Source: Tricholoma matsutake | Lineage: Eukaryota > Basidiomycota > Agaricomycetes > Agaricales > Tricholomataceae | Direction: 5' to 3' | DNA: 64,000 nt | Assembly (NCBI GenBank): GCA_026075535.2 | Contig: AP026539.1 | Location: forward strand, 12,152,001 to 12,216,000 | Shown here: positions 9,771 to 21,389 of the stretch, piece after piece | How positions within the stretch are numbered: position 1 is the first letter of the stretch | How the letters are laid out: every line of letters begins with the position of its first letter | Made by a program: the position numbers and the translations under genes | The notes under the pieces: generated by a model | The model's database searches: none | Told to the model about the DNA's origin: nothing | The model's input: only the letters and a program-made list of their open reading frames with translations

Positions 9771-12700
9771 ATGAGCCTAACAAGAGTTCCTTACAAGCAA
9801 AAGAGAAGATCAAAGAAGAATGCCCCCCTGCATGAGGACAATGACGATGCAGTCGATACTGTTACGCATGTAGAAGTTGAGGTCAACACGAAACATGGAC
9901 CAAAAACAAAGTGTATCAAGGTCCCCCTGACTGCAGTGGAAGAACTGGGTCAATCAAATTCTGTTATACAGGATAATCCCAATGTTGCTCCAGAATGGGA
10001 CATGCAAGAACCTCAGGTGGCCGCCGAGCTGACTCGGCCACACATTGGCACGGTTAGTTTCTGACACTGATTGCTTATGGAGCAAGGCTCATATACAAAT
10101 AATAGAGACAGCAAGACTATGTACTGGAGTTTGTGGGACAAGTAGATGAATTGCTGCAAGCATCCCTCGCTTGGCAGGCATGGTTGGTTGACAAACAAGG
10201 TTGCAACCACTGTCCATTCAATAAATGGGCAATTTGGTGATGTGTTGATTGTTCACTGGGATTGCCACACATGCATGTGTGTAACCCACAGGCAAAATCC
10301 CTTCCATTGCACTGAATGCTGGACCGGCACGCACTTCCACCAGGCTGAGCTATGGGAGGTCAGCACTTACATTTTAGTCCAGCACCAGATGGATCAGCTG
10401 ATTTGCAATGCTCTGAACTTCCAATTGAAATATCTGGAGACATTTGAAGACATGCAGGATAAAGCAGAGCAAGAGTCAGCCAATTGGTAGGCAAACAATC
10501 AGCAATGGCACCGGCACTGGCCCTCTTCACCTGACTCAACCTCAAACACCTATAATGAGTCTCAGGCCGATGACTGGGCCAAAGATGAAACTGGGGCTGA
10601 CTCAGCATTTTTTAATCACCTTGATGCCCTTTGGCATCAAGGGAAGGGGAATATTGATGTTGAGAACGGTTTCCAAGACTTCTTTGATGGCAATGATGAA
10701 TCTGAAGTTGAGCATGCTGATGATGACCTCCATGGGTTTCAACCATATTTGCCTAATCCTAATCAAACTGCCAATGCCGTCCCAGCTTCCAATGCCATAC
10801 CTGCTGCCAATGCTGTACCTGCTGCCAATGCCGTCCCAACTGCTGCCCTGAACAACAGTTATATTTGTGTGGTCCATACAAATGGAATACATCACTTAGT
10901 GATGGTTACCTGCCAGTGTCAGGGGGAACACCGAATTCCCTTGGACCTGGTAACCAGTAACTTACTACCCACAAGCTTCACCAACATATGGACTCTGTTC
11001 ACCATGCAGGTCCTAGACCATTTTCAGCTCTGTAATCTGGAATTAAAGGCATTGGCCTATTGGTTTTACCAGCTGTTTTGGCATGTAACATTGCCAATGA
11101 GGCCTGCTGAAGTGGTCAATCTCTACCATGAGCTTCGGCGCATGTCCCGCTTATGGCGTTGGATGAAAAGATTGAAGTGGGCAGGGTATGGACACAATCA
11201 AAGAGATCCTTTGAATCCTGAACCAGGATCACTTGCCAATTTCTGTCCAGCCTGTCCTCAAGTAGGCATTAATATACCAGAAAATTGGACGGACGATGTG
11301 AACCGGTGGGTGTCAAAATACCTTGGTGCAGTGGCATCTAAAATGATACTATGGATTTTAGATTTGTTTTTAAATGCATATTTGTGGCCAATGGCAATTT
11401 CAAAGCTGATCATGTTCAGCAGAAAAACTCCGATACTGATATATGGCTATGGGATGGAGGTGGGATGGCCCCAAATCAGGCTGAATATGAGCTGTTTCTC
11501 CAAGCCGCCATAGAACAATTAACAGTAGGTACCTTCCCTTGGTGGTGGCCAATGCCATTCCCGATGCTGCCCCCAAACCCAGTCTGATTTGAATTTGGGT
11601 TTCCAGAAGGCTCCTTGCAAAAATAAATTCCTAGCTGTTGTGAATGCTTTTCAGGTGTCGAAGGCATGTGACAGGACTGGAGTAGCAGCCATTGCGTGTG
11701 CACAGCATGGATGTTATGTGCCCAATGCATTGATAGACCTGTTTCATGGAGAACAGCAAAAGAATGTCGACTTTGCTTTCCTTCAAGCACTGAAGACCAC
11801 CAGAGTTGACCCTCAACAGGGAGTCATGCTCATTTATGACATTGTCTGCCAGTACATTATCCACCTTCGGGAACATATTGGTGCCCATCTTCCAGCTGGC
11901 TTGACCATTGACCAGGCCATTGGGCTTTTGCATGTTCATGGCCACAAGGATGAATGCTTTTTTTGCTATGCTCCATCTTTCATTCCAGGGTCTGGCATTG
12001 TAGCAGGAGAAATACTTGAGTCTCTGTGGGCACCACTGAATTTCATTCCTCTGACGGTCAGAACAGCAACCTTGCCACAGTGGGTAGAAATGCTTGACGA
12101 TCATGCTACAGATTCAAATCACAAGAAAATGCTTGGCATGACAGTCACACTCTGCTCAAAATCTCGGGAAGCCCTTGAGAACTCTACACAACTTGGCCAA
12201 TACCATGGTGAACTAATGGCAGCACTCGGCCAACTGGGATTCGAATGATGGGAGGATGAAGTGAGGGCAGCAGAATCCTGGAGGCTCACAGATATCAGGG
12301 TAATGGATATGTATGCCACTCACATATCAGAAACGGCAGAGGCAGCAGGGACAGGATCAGCAGTGGGAACAGGATCAGCAGCGGGGACAGGATCAGCAGT
12401 GGGGATGGGATCAGCAGCAGGATGGGATCAGCAGTGGGGACAGGATCAGCCTTAACTTCAGCATCAGCACTGGTTCAATCCACGGTCAAGGAGTGGATTG
12501 ATTTTGCTATTCTTTTTCAACAAATGCAGTGAGTTGTACTGCCTACCACCAATCACAACCCATCATTGATCATCACCAGGATTGAATTACGAGACAAAGT
12601 CTGTTGACTTGGTAAATCACCTCACATTTCTGACATGCAAGCTGTTGAACAGGAGAGAGAAGCTCTCACATCTCACATGGTAATCTTAATGCAGTTACAA

Positions 12701-13617
12701 AATGCTGCCAACATTGCCGATCATGACATTGCTCCCTCATGGATCACCCATGATAATGAAGGGGAATTTGATACCCCCAGTGACCTGGATGATAACAGTG
12801 CTGTGGCAATGGGCCTGTCAGATCTCCCAGCCCATACACATGCTATTCCAGTTGAGGAGCAACAAGTATACCTCCCCTCTAATCGCAATCTTGCGGATGT
12901 AGAGATTAACCTCTGCAAGATCCAGGCAAACTGACTACTGCACCAGGTGCGGGAGCTCATTGCTGACAAATCATTTCAATATTCACACATCATTCGAGTG
13001 GCACCATGAAAGGGAGTTTGCACCCGCTCATGAGCTGTTGTCCACAAGTTGGTTAACAAAATTAGCTCGCATGCCTGAATGTATAACCATTGCCATAGCC
13101 GAATGCTGGCACTGGATTGTGATGATGACACATTGAGTATGTTTCAGCAGTTATCCAAGGATGACCTCAATGCCAGAACAGCTATGTTCATCTGTCCTGG
13201 ATTTGGTATAATTCCCACATTTGTACTGGTCTCATGGCCGATGCCGATGCTGTTCCCGTTCCCATTCCTGATGCCATTGCCGATGCCGGCCGATTCTGGG
13301 AATGTAAATGTATTTTGTAGCCATCTGTATTCATTGTATAAACAATTTTCATAGTCAGGCGAGTACATTGGCTTTGTTCATGGGCTCAGAGAAATTGATG
13401 AAGGGAGGAATTTCTACTGGTCACATATGAAATGCAGTGGACTGTGCAGTATTTCATCTATCACAGCCAATGGTGGCAGTCAGCCTCACAGTCTGAGAAT
13501 ACCCTTCCTGGTCCGCTAGCCTATGCTAATCACCAGCACACTTCATGGTATAAATTAGCATTGAGGGCTGACAATGCATTTAGATCAACAAATGCCAATT
13601 ATATCTCCCCTCTGTGA
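9771..13617 (+). pseudogene. Gene C: KDZ-superfamily transposase with CxC2-type cysteine cluster
   Basis: Start at 9771 (MSLTRVPYKQKRRSKK). The N-terminal cysteine cluster is spread over frames near 10170-10340: CNHC, W*CVDC (TGA for Arg), and NPFHCTECWTGTHFHQAELW, typical of CxC2 KDZ proteins. An HTNGIHH motif, SLANFCPACPQVGIN (11230-11270) and the core follow: ANGNFKADHV (11390), ACDRTGVAAIACAQHGCYVP (about 11668), MLIYDIVCQY (about 11827), HVHGHKDECFF and AGEILESLWAPLN (about 12010). The C-terminal helical part has TGA at 12932, 13007, 13031 and 13076, all at Arg positions, and ends with YEMQWTVQYFIYHS and NANYISPL at 13617. Family members have DGEILE where this copy has AGEILE. Low-complexity hexamer tracts sit at 10760-10850, 12340-12450 and 13235-13300. 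The transposase is inactive. Confidence 0.85.
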
Positions 13618-13679
13618 CTGAAAAGGGCCACATGTATTATGTAAACATGATGTAAACACAATTATCTTGATCACCAACC

Positions 13680-14290
13680 ATGACCATGTCGAACAAAAGT
13701 CTCTCAATCTTCAACCCTTTTCCTTTGCAATTGGGCCCAAAAGGGCAACTCCAAATGCAGACACAAGAGATCATTTGGTATGCGGAGTCCCAATTCCATC
13801 AAGTTTTGTTGGAGTTAGACCAGGAAAACTTTGTAAAACAACATTGGATGCAAAAAATTCTCTATGCTGAGCTTGTATGTTGAGATCTTTCCTAAAGGAA
13901 GTAAGTATACATCACTGACAAGTATGACAGATGTATGTCATGTCTTGGATTGGCATTGGCACCTCCATCAGCCTTATGATGGATGTGCAGATCCTTCTTT
14001 GGTCCTTGGCTGACAGTATCGCCGATGTGAATTTGGACCACCTACCTCTTGGATTCCATCCATCTCTCTTGGCCTCATTGGATGATGGTGTTGCCAGCAA
14101 CAGTCCTAGCTGTCTGGTGGATTCATATGTATGTGATTGGTGGAGCCACAATAGTGAACCAGCACCGGGGCAAATTTTCGCCAGTGACACCCTGGATAAG
14201 TGCCTTGATAGCTATTGGCAGTATATCCCTGCCCCTGTGATCACCAGCTCACCGCTCACTGATAGCCAGCCAGCAGACAAAGCTGCCAAT
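13680..14290 (+). pseudogene. Gene D, 5' part (interrupted by G2)
   Basis: This gene starts 62 bp after the end of the transposase. Exon 1 is 13680-13874 (MTMSNKSLSIFNPFPLQLG...). Intron 13875-13930 runs GTATGT...CTGAC...CAG. Exon 2 opens MYVMSWIGIGTSIS and continues without a stop to the G2 insertion after DKAAN at 14290. The frame then resumes exactly at 20090 as GRADCQSCINLQALIGDLFN. I do not recognise the family. The encoded protein is soluble-looking with a CQSC pair. It is the least decayed gene of the transposon; the G2 insertion is its main lesion. Confidence 0.6.
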
Positions 14291-14654
14291 TGTAAGGGGA
14301 CTAGGGAGGTGCCCTGTGTGTTTCTCCTATTTTTTATGTTCATTCTATATTTTTCCTCACCTCATTTCCTTCTATTCTTCATTTTCTAAGATTTTTCCAG
14401 ATTTTATTACTAATTTTCCCTTTCCATCATGTTTGTACATGTTGACACTTTTATATTTAGAGGTGGAGCACCCCTTCCGACACCTACCTTGGTATGATGT
14501 CATTCGGCAGCCTTGATCTGCCTATCTCTGCCTTTTCTATTTTTAGGTTATTATTTGATTTTTGTTGTCTTCACATATACTGGGCATCGGCAAAGGGATC
14601 CTTAGAGTTTTCTCTTCGGATTTCCCTTTGCTAGAGGCTTAGGTTGCCCTTATA
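14291..14654 (+). repeat. G2 5' LTR
   Basis: It starts TGTAAGGGGACTAGG and ends CCTTATA, 364 bp. It matches the 3' LTR along its length. Relative to that copy it lacks about 62 bp, with ATTTCCCTTTGCTAG (present twice in the 3' LTR) kept once, which fits loss by recombination between short repeats. Confidence 0.92.
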
Positions 14655-14675
14655 GTAGAAAACTCTCCCCTAAGG
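14655..14675 (+). promoter_or_regulatory. G2 primer-binding site, possible self-priming type
   Basis: AGAAAACTCT at 14657-14666, 2 bp after the LTR, is an exact reverse complement of AGAGTTTTCT at 14604-14613 inside the LTR. Chromoviruses such as Tf1 prime reverse transcription by folding the 5' end of their own RNA onto a site just after the LTR. If transcription starts near 14604, this pair would do that. No tRNA 3' end match is obvious. Confidence 0.5.
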
Positions 14676-14820
14676 CCCGAAAATCGCGAATGCACTGCCC
14701 AAGATAGGCAGGTACGGACTGGACAACACTTCCCAAAGCTCCACAGAGTCCCTACACACCGTTCCAGATAGTCTCGCCTTTATTACACTGCCATTTTCAC
14801 CAAACACGCCCCCTAGCGAC

Positions 14821-15939
14821 ATGGATGCATCAGAATGCTTTGATGCACTTGAAAGTGACATTTCCGGAATGCACGCGCAAATTGATTTGCTTAAATCTAC
14901 AATCAAAAACTTTGTTAGGACCCTCCAGACTAACCCTATGACCAATATTTCCCCCTTTACGACTCCAAGCACACCCAACAACGATGTACTGCCAAACGCG
15001 CCCACTAAGGAACATGCCCAGATCAAACCGTCCCCCCCCACTGAATTTAATGGTGCACATGCGCAGGGATGTGCATTCCTGAATTCCTGTGAGTTATACA
15101 TCAGTCTCCAGTCGCATCAATTCGTCGATGAGGCTGGAAAAATTTATTGGGCCTTCACATACATGAAATCTGAACGCACCTATCTCTATGTGGACCGTAT
15201 CCTGCGTCAAACTAAAGAACTCGGTTCTCTACCTTTCTCTACTTGGGGTGACTTTCGAGCTGAGTTCGTACGCCACTTTTGTCCCCTCAATGAACACCAC
15301 TGAGCAGTGACACAACTTGAGTCACCCTCTTACCACCAGGCACGTTGATCCGTGGACAACTATATCGATGAGTTCAAGGATTTGGTGGACATGGCAGGAT
15401 ATGGGAGTGGGCTACCAGTGGTGGTGAAGTTCCAATGGGGGCTCAACCGAGAAATTCAGGACCAGATTGCACAGATGTTGGAAGGATGCCCAGCGGACGA
15501 TGATATCTTTGCTTGGTATGAAGCTGCTTCACTCTGTGATGAGAACCGACTCACAAATGCGGCGTTTAATGCTGCATTCCATGCTCCAACTACCACTCAG
15601 GTGCCCTACACCTTCAATCGAACCCTTGCCCACCTTAACCACATTCCTGTTCGTCAAACTCCCACACCAGCTGCCAATATCCCAGTACCAATGGATGTTG
15701 ATGCAGCCCGCAGCCGTGCATGTAGGTTGGATCTCTGCTACCATTGTGGGGAACCTGGACACATGGCTGGAGCATGTCCCCATTGTCAGGATATCTGCAT
15801 GCTCACCCCTGAGGGGCAAGACAAACTCCTCCAAGACTTGTTGGTGCTTGTAGATGTTGAGGAAGCAAAGGATCAGGTTACAGAGGAGATTAAGTTGGAA
15901 GTTGTAGAGGAGCAGGATTTTCCTATTTGCAGCGAGTGA
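14821..15939 (+). pseudogene. G2 gag
   Basis: Starts MDASECFDALESDISGMHAQ and contains the gag core (PPTEFNGAHAQG, FTYMKSERTYLYVDRIL, WGDFRAEFVRHFCP). After TGA codons at 15301 and 15346 it continues with SVDNYIDEFKDLV and ends with a CCHC zinc knuckle, CYHCGEPGHMAGACP, near 15738-15780. The knuckle binds RNA for packaging. Both stops are CGA to TGA at conserved Arg. Confidence 0.88.
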
Positions 15940-16021
15940 ATTGTACGCCCTCACTGCCTGTCCATAACTGCTTTGAAGTCTTGTCAGTTGAATCCCTGGC
16001 CTGGAGAATGAATCCATTTCT

Positions 16022-16600
16022 ATGACTGCTCCCCTCTCTGACCCTTCGAAGTCAGCTGAAGACGTACCTGCTCTCCCTATCTCTCCTTCTGCTCCACGCC
16101 CCAAAATTAAATCATGGGAGCATAAACTACCATGCAAGTATATTGTTGCATCCACTCCCTCTACACATTCTTTGAATCTAGCAATTGAACTGCAGATGAC
16201 TGACACTGGACAGATACTTGGTGTCTCTGCACTCCTGGACTCTGGTGCGACTGGTCTCTTCATCAATGCCCATCTTGTGCAACAACATCGCCTAAATACT
16301 CGCTCACTCTCGCGTCCGATACCTGTGTATAATGTGGATGGATCCCCAAATGAAGCTGGTGCCATCCGAGAGGTTGTAGACCTGGTTCTTCATTACAAAG
16401 ATCATAGTGAGCGTGCCCTTTTTGCTGTCACTCAATTAGGCAAGCAAAAGGTGATTTTGGGCTATCCATGGCTTCGAGACCATAACCCAGAGGTCAACTG
16501 GTGTACCGGGGAGGTTACCATGAGCCGATGTCCATCCCGCTGTTGGACTTGTTTCACAGAAGCCAGGCAAGAATGTCATGGACAGAAGGCGGCAATATGA
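16022..16600 (+). pseudogene. G2 aspartic protease region
   Basis: The segment contains VSALLDSGATGLFINAHLV with the D-S-G-A active-site signature of retropepsins (Asp codon at about 16238) and a later hydrophobic ILGYPWLRDHNP motif. It cleaves the Gag-Pol polyprotein in intact elements. The frame ends at 16600 before the RT region. Confidence 0.85.
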
Positions 16601-16642
16601 CGTACTCAGAAGTGTCATGCCGGACCCCTGCCTATACCTGAA

Positions 16643-18240
16643 GTGGAGTTGGAAGGGGTTCCTGATCTGATACCGGACTCAGATGATGATGATGAGGAGC
16701 CAGAGGAAGTGGAGGAGGGTGATCAGATCTTCTACACTGCGATTCGCTCATCGCATGAGGTGTGTGCTACATCAAACATATCCCAACCCCTCACCAAGGC
16801 CTTCTACAAAAACAATGCTGCTAAATCCTCTACTGATTCCTTACTCCCTCATCTGCATGAGTTTGAAGATGTGTTCTCCAAGGAGTCATTTGACTCTCTT
16901 CCTGCGCGCAAGCCATGGGATCACGCAATTGATCTCACCCCCAGTGCAACCCCTTCATCCTGCAAGGTCTATCCTCTCTCTCCTGAAGAACAATGACAGC
17001 TTGACCAGTTCATTGATGAGCACCTAGCCTCTGGACGTATTCGACCATCGAAGTCACCCATGGCCTCTCCCTTTTTCTTTGTCAAGAAGAAGGATGGCTC
17101 ACTTTGACCAGTTCAAGACTACAGAAGGCTCAACAACATCATGGTCAAAAATTGCTACCCACTACCCCTCATCTCTGAACTCGTGAACCAGCTCCATGGA
17201 GCCCGATACTTCACCAAGCTCGATGTCCATTGGGGCTACAATAATGTGAGGATAAAGGAGGGAGATGAGTGGAAGGCAGCCTTTCATACCAACCGTGGTC
17301 TTTTTGAACCGCTTGTCATGTTCTTTGGCCTTACTAATAGCCCTGCCACCTTTCAGACCATGATGAACGACATCTTCCATGACCTCATCCTCGAAGGCGT
17401 TGTCTGCATCTATCTCGACGACATCCTCATCTTCACTTGCATGGTTGAAGAGCACCATCGCATCACATGCCTCGTCCTAGAATGGTTTTGACGGTACAAA
17501 CTCTACCTTCGTCAGGACAAATGCAAGTTTGAGAAGACCAAGATCGAGTACCTTGGCCTGATTATCTCGGAGGGTCAAGTGGAGATGGATCCTATCAAGG
17601 TGAATTGGGTCACAGCTTGGCTGACGCCCACGAACAAGAAAGAGGTGCAGTCTTTCCTGGGCTTCATCAATTTCTATCGGTGTTTTATCAAGGATTTCTC
17701 ACATCATGCATGACTACTGTTCGACTTGACAGGAAAGGAGGCATGGAGGTGGGATAATGCACAACAGAAGGCATTTGAAAGGCTTAAAGAGATGGTCACT
17801 TCCACTCCCATCCTTGCCTTTGCTGATGATTCACTTCCTTTTTGTGTAGAAGCCGACAGTTCTGACTTTGCAATGGGCGCTGTGTTGTCTCAGCAGTCTC
17901 TGGAGGACCAGAAGTGGCATCCTGTTGCATTCTACTCCAAAAGCCTTAGTGCTGTAGAGCGAAACTACGAGATCCATGACAAGGAGATGTTGGCAATAAT
18001 GTGTGCGCTTGAGGAGTGGTGACACTTCCTCAAGGGTGCCCAACACAAGGTGGAAATTTGGATGGATCACAAGAATCTTGAGTACTTTATGATGGCCAAG
18101 AAATTGAACTGTCATCAAGCTTGTTGGTCCCTATATCTATCCAGATTTGACTTCTCCTTGCACCACCCTCCAGGTCGCAGCATGGGGAAGACCGATGCCC
18201 TCTCCCGATGTGCAGACCATGGGGATGGCAGCAATGACAA
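16643..18240 (+). pseudogene. G2 reverse transcriptase and RNase H
   Basis: RT motifs in order: [30 protein letters not shown] (TGA 17105 then [10 protein letters not shown]), [38 protein letters not shown] and an intact YLDDILIF (about 17411). RNase H follows with VEADSSDFAMGAVLSQ (about 17850), YEIHDKEMLAIM and DHKNLEYFMM (about 18065). TGA codons at 16994, 17105, 17489, 17711 and 18019 interrupt it. Unlike G1, the catalytic Asp pair is kept. Confidence 0.9.
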
Positions 18241-19330
18241 CCAAAACATTGTGTTGTTGCAGCCAGACCTGTTCACCATTCAGGCACTGGAAGGCATCGC
18301 ACCCCAGGGTGAGGAGCGGGACATCCTACGTGACATTCGTCGCGCAAACTGTAGCAGTTTACATGAGGATGTTGTTGCCCGAGCTGTTAAAGAACTGAGG
18401 AAGGGATCCACCCTTTCCTTGCATGCAGCAGAGTGGGCTGAAAAGGAGGACTTGTTGTATTTCAGGGATCACATCTACATTCCCAATGACCCAGACCTTT
18501 GCCGGCATATCATATCCCAACACCATGACTCACAGATTGCTGGCCATCCTGGACACTGGAAGACCTTGGAGCTCACCAGAGTCAAATGGGTTTGATGCAG
18601 TGATGTGCACAGTTGACTCAGTGGGAAAATGTGCTCACTTCATTCCCACTCACACCACTGTCAGTGCCCTTGGTGCTGCTCAACTCTACCTCCACCACGT
18701 GTGGAAGTTACATGGACTTCCTGGTGCTTTCCTCTCAGATTGTGGCCCTCAGTTCATGGCAGAGTTCACTCGTGAGCTGTACTGACTCCTGGGGATCAAA
18801 CTCCTTGCTTCAACCACTTATCACCCACAAACTGATGGCCAGACGGAGCGAGTACATCCGCATCTTTGTCAATGAACACCAGGACAATTGGGACGATCTT
18901 CTTCCCTTGGCCAAGTTCAGTTACAACAACCATGTCCATGCCTCCACTCAACAGACCCCTTTCCTCTTAGACACTGGACAACATCCACACATGGGATTTG
19001 AACCTCGCCAAACTCCCTCACACATTGAGACGGTGAATGAGTTCACAGAATGCATGCGGGATAGCTTGGAGGAGGCAAGGGCAGCCTTAGCAAAGGTGAA
19101 GGACAACATGGCGCAATTTTACAACCAATGCCATTCTCTGACCCCTCAGTACAAGGTTGGTGATCGAGTTTACCTTGACTCCAGTGCCATTTCCACTACA
19201 TGTCCATCCAAGAAACTCGCTCATCGCTTCTTGGGACCTTTCCTCATTGTCAAGTGTGTTGGAATGCATGCCTATTGTCTACGCCTCCCAGCCTCCATGT
19301 CCAGACTCCACCCCGTCTTCCATGTCATCA
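18241..19330 (+). pseudogene. G2 integrase with internal deletion
   Basis: The zinc-binding part (YFRDHIYIPNDPDLCRHIISQ, HDSQIAGHPGHWKTLEL) ends at about 18580. It is fused abruptly to the core at SNGFDAVMCTVDSVGK, so roughly 80 residues including the CxxC part of the finger and the first catalytic segment are missing. The core shows PGAFLSDCGPQF and YHPQTDGQTE. A second small deletion near 18843 shifts the frame into YIRIFVNEHQDNWDDLLP. TGA at 18783 replaces Arg. The C-terminal part is intact (KVGDRVYLDSS, CPSKKLAHRFLGPF). Confidence 0.88.
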
Positions 19331-19380
19331 AACTGCTTCCAGCTCCTGCAGATCCATTCCCGGGACGCCACTCACACCCA

Positions 19381-19647
19381 CCACCACCACCTACAGTGAT
19401 CGAGGGAGAACCCCAATATGAAGTCGAGTCAATCTTGGACAGCCATTTGCGTCGAGGAAAACTCCAGTATTTGGTGCATTGGAAGGGTTATGGGTATGAG
19501 GAGAACTCATGGGCCGAAGAGTCAGACGTGAATGCCCCTCAGTTAATCAAGGAATTCCACCGACGGCACACTGCTGCACCGCATCACATTCAAGTCACGG
19601 ACTTTGGTCATCTGCAATTTCAAATGCATTGGGGCAATGCATCTTAG
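19381..19647 (+). pseudogene. G2 chromodomain
   Basis: The segment EGEPQYEVESILDSHLRRG, LQYLVHWKGYGYEENSW and EESDVNAPQLIKEFHRRHT is a clear chromodomain with the aromatic residues at the expected sites (Y near the start, W in HWKGY, W in NSW). It is uninterrupted and ends at TAG 19645-19647, 11 bp before the 3' LTR. Confidence 0.9.
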
Positions 19648-19658
19648 AGAGGGGGTGA
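19646..19658 (+). other. G2 polypurine tract
   Basis: AGAGAGGGGGTGA lies directly before the TGTAAGG start of the 3' LTR. This is the plus-strand primer site of the element. Confidence 0.7.
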
Positions 19659-20084
19659 TGTAAGGGGACTAGGGAGGTGCCCTGTGTGTTTCTCCTATTT
19701 TTTATGTTCATTCTATATTTTTCCTCACTTCATTTCCTTCTATTCTTCATTTTCTAAGATTTTTCCAGATTTTATTACTAATTTTCCCTTTCCATCATGT
19801 TTGTACATGTTGACACTTTTATATTTAGAGGTGGAGCACCCCTTCCGACACCTACCTCTTGGTATGATGTCATTTGGTGGCCTTGATCTGCATATCTCCA
19901 CCTTTTCTATTTTTAGGTTATTATTTGATTTTTGTCATCTTCACATATACTGGGCATCGGAAAAGGGATCCTTAGAGTTTTCTCTTCGGATTTCCCTTTG
20001 CTAGGTGTGTCCCCAATCCCTGTATTATGTAGTATAATTTTAACTTCAGATTTCCCTTTGCTAGAGGCTTAGGTTGCCCTTATA
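19659..20084 (+). repeat. G2 3' LTR
   Basis: 426 bp, TGTAAGG...CTTATA, followed by the TSD CCAAT. It carries two copies of ATTTCCCTTTGCTAG about 60 bp apart where the 5' LTR has one. Confidence 0.92.
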
Positions 20085-21306
20085 CCAATGGCCGAGCTGA
20101 CTGCCAATCTTGCATCAACCTGCAGGCTCTCATTGGGGATTTGTTCAATGAAGCACACAGGATGCAGGACTTCATAGATGGCTGTGAATCATCAGCAGAG
20201 GCTGTGATGAATGCAAATGTTAGGCAAGCAGCAGGGTTCCAACAGCTTCATGAGCTAGCCCTGCTCAAGGAGCTTCAGTCCGAACCACGTAAGTTAACAA
20301 CGGCAGTGGCAGCGGCATCAAAAAACAACCATGGACACACTGGGAGACAGTTGGCCATAAGAAGACAATCGGAACTGGTATCTGCACATGCACAGGCTGA
20401 CCTTGAGCGCCTGAAGGCCCTTCCCTCAACCTCCTACAAGTGGACCGTTGATATTGCAGAGAATGAGGTTTTGGCAATCAATCAGGCAACCAGGGCAAGG
20501 GAAAGGCACAGCATTCTGGGTATGCAGGGTCTCTACCTGATGGCGTGCAGCAAAAGAAGGAGTGGTCAGATGCACCAAGTCTCCCAACAGTTGTCTCTGC
20601 CTACAGTCGACCACCCATGGTTACTGGTCACGATGCTGGCCTATATTTTTCGGATGCTGAATCCAATGTGTCCAATGCTGGGACCACTCCCATTGTTCCT
20701 GTCCCTGCTCCCGTTGCTTCAGTCCCCGTTGCCAATGCCGATCTCTCCACTGCCGATCTCTCTGCTGCCAACACAGATTCTGATTCCATCCCCATTCCCA
20801 CTACTGATCCTGTCCCCACTGCCACTGCCAATGCCAAGGCACTCATGGTTTGGCAAGGTGAAGATGGTGTAGCAAATGATGCTGATCAGCATACCACCCT
20901 TCAGGCAGCCATAGCATATGGTTCTGATTCATCATCTGCCCCTACGGGTTCCCCAACCGGCATTGATGCTGCTGACTTCTACCTCGATGATTCTACCTCT
21001 TCATCTCCACCCTCAAATCCCCTATCAGCTTTTGCCACTGCGTCTGATGTGGTGGATGTTTTTCTCTCATCATCAGAGACAGATTCTACTGGACCTCAGG
21101 GTGAATCCAATGCCAATGCCGATGATGCCAGTGCTGATTCTGACTCATTGCACAATTTTAGTGATGAGTCCCCCAGCACCTCCCAGATAGAGCACCCCAC
21201 TCCTTCTTGCATCATGCTGCCCATCTATACTCATGCAGACTTTGATCATGTTGATGACACTTGGTTGTGTGGCTCTGATGATATGGACACTATGGATGAT
21301 GGATGA
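20085..21306 (+). pseudogene. Gene D, 3' part
   Basis: After the TSD copy CCAAT, the frame of gene D continues: DCQSCINLQALIGDLF, a helix-rich region (RQAAGFQQLHELALLKEL, HAQADLERLKALPS), then a frameshift near 20450-20520 into a long C-terminal frame (20521-21306). That tail is rich in Ser, Asp, Ala and Thr. Part of it is coded by GCCAATGCCGAT hexamers (20700-20840). It ends HVDDTWLCGSDDMDTMDDG. A possible 62-nt intron at 20289 would break the frame, so I read through it. The acidic, disordered tail could be a binding or activation segment, but no function is assigned. Confidence 0.55.
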
Positions 21307-21389
21307 TGCTCATTTATTTCATTTACATATTCTATACATGAACATGTAGTAATAATTGTTGGAACACTGAACATTTTCTGCCCAATCCC

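Larger units (their letters stand above)
14291..20084 (+). mobile_element. G2: complete Ty3/gypsy chromodomain retrotransposon with TSD CCAAT
   Basis: The element is bounded by two LTRs (14291-14654 and 19659-20084) and flanked by the direct repeat CCAAT at 14286-14290 and 20085-20089, the 5-bp duplication expected of Ty3/gypsy integrase. Order inside: gag, protease, RT, RNase H, integrase, chromodomain, polypurine tract. It lies in the sense direction within gene D. The LTRs differ by only about ten substitutions plus a 62-bp indel. The coding part nevertheless has at least eight TGA codons at Arg positions (15301, 15346, 16994, 17105, 17489, 17711, 18019, 18783) and a large deletion in integrase. 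Confidence 0.93.

Noticed and set aside
20289..20350. 62-nt intron in gene D (GTAAGT..CAG)
   Set aside because: Splicing would shift the frame into stops, while reading through keeps a coding-like frame for another 50 codons.
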